Source of the DNA: Chimonanthus salicifolius
Taxonomy: Eukaryota; Streptophyta; Magnoliopsida; Laurales; Calycanthaceae
DNA: 64,000 bases
Assembly: GCA_013350335.1 (NCBI GenBank)
Contig: CM023535.1
Coordinates: 38,500,069 to 38,564,068 of the forward strand
Direction of reading: 5' to 3'
Of the stretch, positions 58,081 through 64,000 are shown one piece after another (position 1 is the stretch's first letter; each line of letters opens with the position of its first letter). Position numbers and translations under genes: made by a program. Below the pieces are notes generated by a model that saw only the letters and a list, made by a program, of their open reading frames with translations, did not search any database and had not been told where the DNA came from.

Positions 58081-58182
58081 AATAAAACTTCTTTGGCTAA
58101 ATTCCATTCAGCCCATGTGATCTCTTTGGTACCATAAATTGTAACTCTTATTGCATTTATCTTCAACTCTTATTTCATTTGG

Positions 58183-58435
58183 GGGTTTCATCCTTGAGAT
58201 GAAACCCTCCAACGTTTTAACCCTTGACCTTCCATCTAAGGTGGTTAATCCTCATGTGTGTAACAATTTTGAATATGAAACCTTTGTGTAACCTTCATTT
58301 CTCAAAACCTCCCTTGGGGGTTTCATCTTTGAGATGAATCTCCAAGGGTACCCAACGGCTTCTTGCTGTATGCATTGATGTAACTTCCTTCTCTCATTAA
58401 CAACTCATATGGGGGTTTCATCTTAAGATGAAACT
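58183..58435. repeat. Three GGTTTCATC / GATGAAACC palindromes in D LTR
   Basis: Inverted repeats lie at 58183-58207, about 58318-58340 and 58415-58434, spaced 100-135 bp. They belong to the same family as 11292-11312. Confidence 0.82.
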
Positions 58436-59229
58436 CTTCCCCTTCTCCAACGTGTTTAGACTAAAATTTGAATTTAAAAAGCCATAAACTATTGTGTGTA
58501 ACTCCTCCAATCAACAACCTATTTATTCTCCAACCTTGGAGTTACATGCATGAATTATCAACCCATCTATTGGCTGTCCTTTGAAGACCCAAACCATGTA
58601 CTCCAAACCATTTCCAACGTGCATACAATTTGCATTTGAAATAATCCTCTCACCTTTGTAACTCCCGAAAACGCCACCTCCATTAATTTCTTATCTTGGA
58701 GTTACATGCATGAAGTATCTCTCCCATGCAATTCCAACGTTTTTCATTGTTTAAAAACTTGTAATCAGTACACACCACTCTCATACACTCACTTAAAATA
58801 TTTATTCAACCAACTCATTTATTTAACTCATCCAACCTAACTCATTCATTTAATTTAACTTAACTAATAAATTCAACTCAACTAAACCCATCATTCATTT
58901 CAACTCAAACCAAACTCGAGCAATTAATAAACTTAAATTAACTAAGCTTGAACTCAATCCATGATTAATCATGCCATTCACAACCGATTGGGTCCCATTT
59001 AGCCATTTTGACCCATTTAACGAAATTTGACCCAATTATGATTCTTGACCCGTTTAAGTTCGTCTTATCCATTTATTTGTTTTGTAATCAAAACTACTAA
59101 CCATTGGGTCTTGATTGAACCATTGACCCATTTAAATTAAAATCAAATATATCACAATGGCAATTCCGTAAATATGAATAAATTCATATAAATTGCTAAC
59201 TTTGAAATTCCAGGGTGTTACAATACAAT

Positions 59230-59238
59230 CCTCTTTTT
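59230..59238 (-). promoter_or_regulatory. Polypurine tract of element D
   Basis: The minus strand reads AAAAAGAGG shortly before the 3' LTR at 59222, preceded by the CGAGACCAAAATTAT block. Confidence 0.85.
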
Positions 59239-59284
59239 ATAATTTTGGTCTCGAAAATCGAACGAAGTAGGATTTCAAAATAAA

Positions 59285-60740
59285 TCATACAAACAATTCT
59301 GGGTGAGATGTTCTCATCTCCGATTCCAGTTCCCAAGTGGCTTCCTCAACACCATGTCTATCCCATACCACCTTGACGAACTGAATCGCTCGGTTACGCA
59401 ACACCCTTTGCTCACTCTTTAATATTCTGACCGGTTTCTCGACATAAGTGACGTTGCTTTGCACATCTATATCTTGCACATTCAAAACATGAGACGGATC
59501 AGGGTTGTATTTCCTCAGCATCGTCACATCGAATACATCATGTAGGGACGCTAATTGCTAAGGAAGTGCCAACTGATAGGCTACATCTCCCATCCTTCTG
59601 ATAATTGAAAACGGTCCCACATATCTTGGCGACAATTTTCCTTCCCAAATCTCATGTGCCCTTTTCGTGGCGTGACCTTCAAGAATACGATGTCTCCCAC
59701 TTCAAATTCGAGAAACCTCCTCCTCTTATCAGCATAGCTCTTTTGCCGACTCTTTGCGGTCAACAAATGTTGACGTATCAACTGGATCTGTGCAGTAGTT
59801 TCTGCAACCAACTCGGGTCCTATCAACGCAGGTTCGCCGACCTCGGTCCAGCACACTGGTGACCTACATGGTCTACCATACAAAGCTTCGAATGGTGCCA
59901 TCTGAAGGCTTGCTTGGTAGCTATTGTTATAAGAAAACTCCACCAATGGCAAATGATCCTCCCATCCACCTTTGAAGTCTAACATGCACGCCCTCAGCAT
60001 GTCCTCCAATGTTTGTATTGTTCTTTCCGACTGTCCATCAGTCTGTGGATGAAACGCTGTGCTAGTCAGTAAATCTGTTCCCATGGCTAACTACATACTC
60101 TGCCATACCCTGCCGGTGAATCGACCATCTCTATCAGATACGATTGTCTGAGGAATACCATGTAATCTGATGATGTCCTTGATATACCGCCGACCCAATG
60201 TCTCAGATGAATCCGACATCTTGATAGGAATAAAATGCGCGAATTTGGTTAGTCGGTCTACCACGACCCATATAGCGTCATTGCCCTTCGAGGACCTCGG
60301 CAATCCCATCACAAAGTCCATGGAAATGTGCTCCCATTTCCATTATGGCACAGATAAGGGTTTGAGTAACCCTGGTGGCTTCTGGTGTTCCATCTTAACT
60401 TGCTGACAAGTTAAACAATGAGCCACAAACTCTGCAACATCCTTCTTGAGTCCATGCCACCAATAATGTCTTTTTAAGTCATGGTACATTTTTGTGCTAC
60501 CCGGATAAATGGAGAGCTTGCTCTGATGTGCCTCTATCAGTAATTCTTTTCTGCAGCCTTTTGGCACATAAATTCTACCCCAGAACATAAGACCCTGTCC
60601 TGATCGTAATTCCCAATCCGGTACAACCTCACCAATAGACATCTGGGCCCATGTCTCTGCCATTTCCGGATCTGCTCGCTGCTCCTGTTCAATCTTTGTA
60701 ACCATGTTGGATCGTAGGATCAAATTGTACATACTCCCAT
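59285..60740 (-). pseudogene. pol: Integrase and chromodomain of element D, broken
   Basis: H2C2 zinc region ([23 protein letters not shown]), DDE core (Asp in MDFV, Asp in SDRDGRF, Glu in SERTIQTLE), [25 protein letters not shown], then GPF/Y-like sequence and chromodomain (WDRHGVEEATWELESEM). Stops lie at about 60342 (PEWKWE motif, E to TAA) and about 60088 (Q to TAG). A frameshift near 59640 spoils the GPF/Y segment, and another lies upstream of 60732. Confidence 0.9.
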
Positions 60741-61394
60741 GGTTTATGATGTATAATTGAACTCACGAATGGTATTCAACGTCTCCCATTCGGTCCTGAT
60801 CAGACATGCCACTGATGCATGAGACATGCGGCTGAGAGCATCTGCCACCTTGTTGGCCTTTCCCGGATGATATCAGAGTGCAAATTCATAGTCCGTCAGA
60901 TATTCCATCCATCTGCGCTGCCTCAGGTTGAGTTCTTTCTGATCAAATAAATACTTCAAGCTCTTATGATCTGAAAATACTTCAAACTTCTCACCATATA
61001 GATAATGTCTCCAGCTTTTGAGAGCGAAGACCACCGCAGCTAATTCCAGATCATGTGTGGGGTAGAGGCGTTCATGTATCTTTAGTTGTCTTGAACCATA
61101 TGCCACCACACGATCACGTTGCATGAGTGAACATTCCAGTCCCTCTCCTGATCCATCACATTGTACTTCATAACCTTTGCCTCTTTCCGGCAAAACTAAA
61201 ATAGGAACTATTGTAAGTCTCTCTTTCAGTTCCTCAAACCTCTGATTGCACAACTCTGACCACTCATATTTGACCCCTTTCTGAGTGAGTCGAGTCAATG
61301 GAGATGCTATTTTAGAGAAATCCAAGATGAACTTCCTATAATATCTAGCCAAACCCAGGAAGCTACGGATCTCAGTGACATTTTTCGGTGCTTT
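60741..61394 (-). pseudogene. pol: RT connection and RNase H of element D
   Basis: [11 protein letters not shown] and PLTRLTQKG lead into RNase H with [22 protein letters not shown] and VADALSRM visible. A CGA-to-TGA stop occurs in the RYHPGK motif (about 60872), and a W-to-TGA stop (about 61394) separates it from the RT frame. Confidence 0.9.
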
Positions 61395-62060
61395 TCACTC
61401 CCTCACTACTGCCACCTTTGTCAGATCAACGGCCATACCATCAGCTGTTATAACATGCCCTAAGAATTTGACCTCAGGTAGCCAAAATTCGCATTTGCTT
61501 GCTTTGGCATACAGTTTGTTCTGTCTCAAGGTGTTCAATACTATTCGTAGATGCTCAGCATGATCCTCCTGATTCTTGGAATACATCAGGATATCGTCAA
61601 TGAACACTATAACAAACCGATCCAGATATGGATGGAAGATTCTGTTCATTAAGTCCATGAACACAGCCGGTGCGTTGGTAAGTCCAAAAGGCATGACTAC
61701 AAATTCAAATAGTCCATACCGTGTCCTGAAAGTTGTCTTCTCTATATCTTCCTCCCTGACCCGAATTTGATGGTAACCGGACATCAGGTCAATCTTGGAA
61801 AAGTGACTGGATCCCCTCAACTGATCGAATAAATCATCGATCCTAGGTAGAGGATACTTGTTCCGGACAGTTAGCTGATTCAACTTCCGGTAGTCCACAC
61901 ACATTCTGAGTGAACCGTCCTTCTTTTTCACGAACAACACTGGAGCTCCCCATGATGATGTGCTGTTCCGAATGCAACCCAGTCTGAGTAATTCATCAAG
62001 CTACTTCTTCAACTCGAAAATTTCTGCTGGTGCAATCGATAATGGGGTAACGACACTGGT
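61395..62060 (-). pseudogene. pol: Reverse transcriptase of element D
   Basis: The fingers-palm region is nearly intact: [47 protein letters not shown] and active site FIDDIL, then [16 protein letters not shown] one-base deletion near 62030 and a Q-to-TAG stop in the ELKK*LDELL segment (about 62000) disconnect it from protease. Unlike in B, no LTR interrupts it. Confidence 0.92.
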
Positions 62061-62700
62061 GAAGTACCAGGATACAGCTTGATCTCGAAATTGAGCTCCC
62101 TCATAGGTGGTATACCAGGGAGTTCTTTTGGAAAGACATCAGCAAATTCTTTCACAATTGCTGGAAGCTCAGTGACTGGTGCTTTGTTGATGACAATATT
62201 GTTCAACACCAAATGATGCAACCCTTCCTGCAGTCTGCTTTACTTGTCGGCACGAACTATATACTGCTTTCCCTCGGGTGACCAAAATGTCACTCTTCGG
62301 CGATAACAATCAATATTGGCTTCATAACTAGCCAACCAGTCCATGCCGAATATAATATCGTACTCAGTCATGTCGAGTACCAAATAATTGAACTCAAATC
62401 TAAGTCCAGCGAGTTCTGTATTTATGGCCGTGCATATGAGTCCCAAAGACGTGTCTCTGACATGGGATACTACTGTGAGTGTGGTGGACAGCTTTTGAAC
62501 TAGTGTACCAGTAGCAGTTATAAAGGATGCAGATATAAAAGAGTGCGATGCTCCAGAATCAAACAATGCATAAACATAAGAACTATTGACAACGGCCATA
62601 CCTTGAATCACAGAATGATCCACATCCTCAGGAGGTTCCAGAGCAAATAGTCGTCCAGATCCGGTAGGAGTAGGCGTCCGTCCCACCTGATTATATGTCC
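62061..62700 (-). pseudogene. pol: Protease of element D
   Basis: The aspartic protease motif ALFDSGASHSFIS is intact, followed by EYDIIFGMDWLA and VTFWSPEGK. A CAA-to-TAA stop at 62240 (ADK*SRL) cuts the link to RT. It is in frame with gag upstream, so Gag-Pol was a single reading frame. Confidence 0.9.
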
Positions 62701-63924
62701 TGCCTCCTCGGGAGTTAGCTGGCCTAGTTGGTGGACGGAAAGATCCTCGGGAATATGAGAGCCTATTGAGCTTTGGACAGTCTCTCTTGAAGTGACCCGG
62801 CTGATTACAGTGGAAACAGTTGTTCACCCCTTTGAATGACTGGGTGACTGATGCAGATGGGGAGGGCTGGTTGGGACGAAAGCTCCCCGCGGACCAAGTA
62901 GATGGTGAGGGTCTACTGAAGTTCGGACGGAACCTCTTGTTGGGCTGGAACCCACCCCTCCCACTTGGAGCTCGGCGGTTGTCAAACCGCACCATTGCAT
63001 TCAACTCCTGTTCTACTATTGTGGCATTGCTGACCACCTCAACCAATGTGGTGCACTTGAATATGGTCACTTTGGCCCTGATATTTGGCCGTAAACCCCT
63101 CTCAAACTTCCTTGCTCTGCGATGTTCTGTGTCCACCATATAGAATGCATAGATGGATAGACTGAGGAATTCCCGGTGATACTTTGCCACCGTCATAGAG
63201 CCCTGTACCAAGGACAGAAAAAGTTGCGTCTGTCGCTCCTTCTCCTCCTCCGGAAAGTAGTGCTCCAGAAAGGTTGCTGAAAACTCATTCCATGTCATGG
63301 CCGTCCTCTCCCTAACTGGTTTGAGTGCCCTCTGCTTCTCCACCACCTCCCACCATTTACCGGCATCTTCTATCAGCTGTGAAGCAGCCAGTAGAATCCT
63401 GTCAGCATGACTCGAGATCTTAAGTAAATTTAAGATCTGAGTGATCTTCTTCAGTCAGTGCTCAGCTCCGACAGCCCCTTCCTTCCCTTTGAAGTAGGGA
63501 GGACGCTGTTGCTGGAATTCTCGAGCCATACTCCCGTCATTGGCATCCTTGGAACTTTCACTCCCATTCATATGTTGCTGGAGTACAGAGGTTACCACTG
63601 TTTGAACTAAGCCCTGAAGTTCAGGCGGCACATTTGGTATATGTACAACACTGTTCCCTTCTTCCTCCTTCCGAGATGAGTGTTCCCACTCCCTCCTTTA
63701 TCGCCGAGAATGATGTGACTCTTCAGAATGGTGTGACTTTTCAGAGTGATGTGACCTTCAGAATGGTGTGACTCTTCCTCATTATGTGTTTTTCTAGCCC
63801 CTTCTTTAGGCTGAGAATGCTCTTCCTCAGGTGGAGATCTTTCCCTTCCTTCCTCATACTGAACGAGTGGTATCTCTTTTTCTTTCACTTTCTTGCTTTG
63901 TAGGATCTTTCTTTTTGGTGCCAT
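62701..63924 (-). pseudogene. gag: gag of element D, broken
   Basis: The start MAPKRK is at 63924. An N-terminal charged region, rich in Glu/His/Ser with imperfect SHxILK repeats, precedes a capsid-like domain (GKWWEVVEKQRAL, FLEHYFPEEEKERQTQ, FYMVDTEHRRARKFERGL), an Arg/Ser-rich linker and an intact CCHC knuckle (CFHCNQPGHFKRDC, near 62770-62820). A frameshift lies in the repeat-rich N-terminal part (about 63610-63760), and a W-to-TGA stop is at 63455-63457. Confidence 0.92.
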
Positions 63925-64000
63925 TTTCCCTAAGTCATGAAAACATAATTGACTTAGTTTCTTCATACGGTTTGTGTTTCACTATTTTTGGGGAGATTTC
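63925..64000 (-). other. Element D leader, cut by window edge
   Basis: The sequence just upstream of gag (minus strand) resembles the leaders of A and C (CATGACTTAGGGAAAAT; compare 53600-53630). The primer site and 5' LTR are outside the window. Confidence 0.6.

Larger units (their letters stand above)
55554..59222 (-). mobile_element. Element D 3' LTR (gamma subfamily)
   Basis: 3669 bp from TGTAACACCCCGCCC at 55554 to CAGGGTGTTACA at 59222. It holds two GGACGCCC(C/A)GACGGAGTG repeats (56322 and 56400), eight palindromes, a leader segment, and a 5' third with GAGTTACATG and TTTCATCTT/AAGATGAAA palindromes like the solo LTR at 10574. Confidence 0.92.
55554..64000 (-). mobile_element. Element D: chromovirus with full gag-pol layout, cut by window edge
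   Basis: The minus-strand order is gag (from 63924), protease, RT, RNase H, integrase, chromodomain, polypurine tract (59238-59230) and 3' LTR (59222-55554). The 5' LTR and primer site are right of the window. Domain order and sequence match element B closely. At least seven stops and several frameshifts inactivate it. D is the youngest-nested of the C/D pair, since it sits inside C's LTR. Confidence 0.92.

Overview
The window looks like heterochromatic, repeat-packed DNA of a flowering plant. It is AT-rich, and every recognisable protein belongs to LTR retrotransposons of the Ty3/gypsy superfamily. I found no host gene, no rRNA or tRNA gene and no CRISPR array. Two lineages are present. One is a chromovirus with a chromodomain after integrase, an initiator-Met-tRNA primer site and very long LTRs (about 3.3-3.9 kb), which I infer to be Tekay/Del-like. 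The other is an Athila-like element with an Asp-tRNA primer site and a gag typical of that clade. The species cannot be read from this sequence.

The layout is a Russian doll. Positions 1-7774 hold LTR pieces in both orientations and two decayed Athila-like LTR ends (2755-4598). Element B (+, 7775-28176) is a near-complete chromovirus. Its 5' LTR is split by a solo LTR (10574-18266), which is itself split by another solo LTR (12153-16306). Its reverse transcriptase is split by a third solo LTR (21481-25447). An inverted pol fragment (E, 28177-29225, -) and an LTR end (29226-29503, -) follow.

An Athila-like element (+) starts at 29504. Its 5' LTR is split by element A (31799-43172, -), a complete, recent, non-autonomous chromovirus with two 3.8 kb LTRs. 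Its pol is cut at 48010 by element C (-, from 48011), another non-autonomous derivative. The right LTR of C is cut at 55553 by element D (-, 55554 to the window end), which keeps gag, protease, RT, RNase H, integrase and chromodomain but carries stops and frameshifts. Target-site duplications of 5 bp can be read directly for four insertions: GGTAT, CTGGG, GAAAG and AGTAG.

The chromovirus LTRs fall into four subfamilies, named here by their 5' ends. Alpha begins TGTAATGG (21481 solo, element A). Beta begins TGTAACACCCCAA (12153 solo, C). Gamma has GAGTTACATG-rich DNA (10574 solo, D). Delta begins TGTAACACC(T/C)CGG or CAG (B, 5913, 1-2754). All four share one internal plan: a pyrimidine patch, a purine-rich stretch ending in a splice-donor-like GT, an array of interspersed 12-bp-arm palindromes (arms GGGTTCGGCCAT and ATGGCCGAACCC), further smaller hairpins and tandem repeats, and a conserved 3' end of about 0.5 kb. 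Some sixty to seventy copies of the main palindrome occur in the window. This shared hairpin-array architecture is the most unusual feature seen here.

None of the reading frames is intact, so the autonomous-type elements B and D are dead copies. A and C lack most of pol and would have needed enzymes supplied by relatives of B and D.
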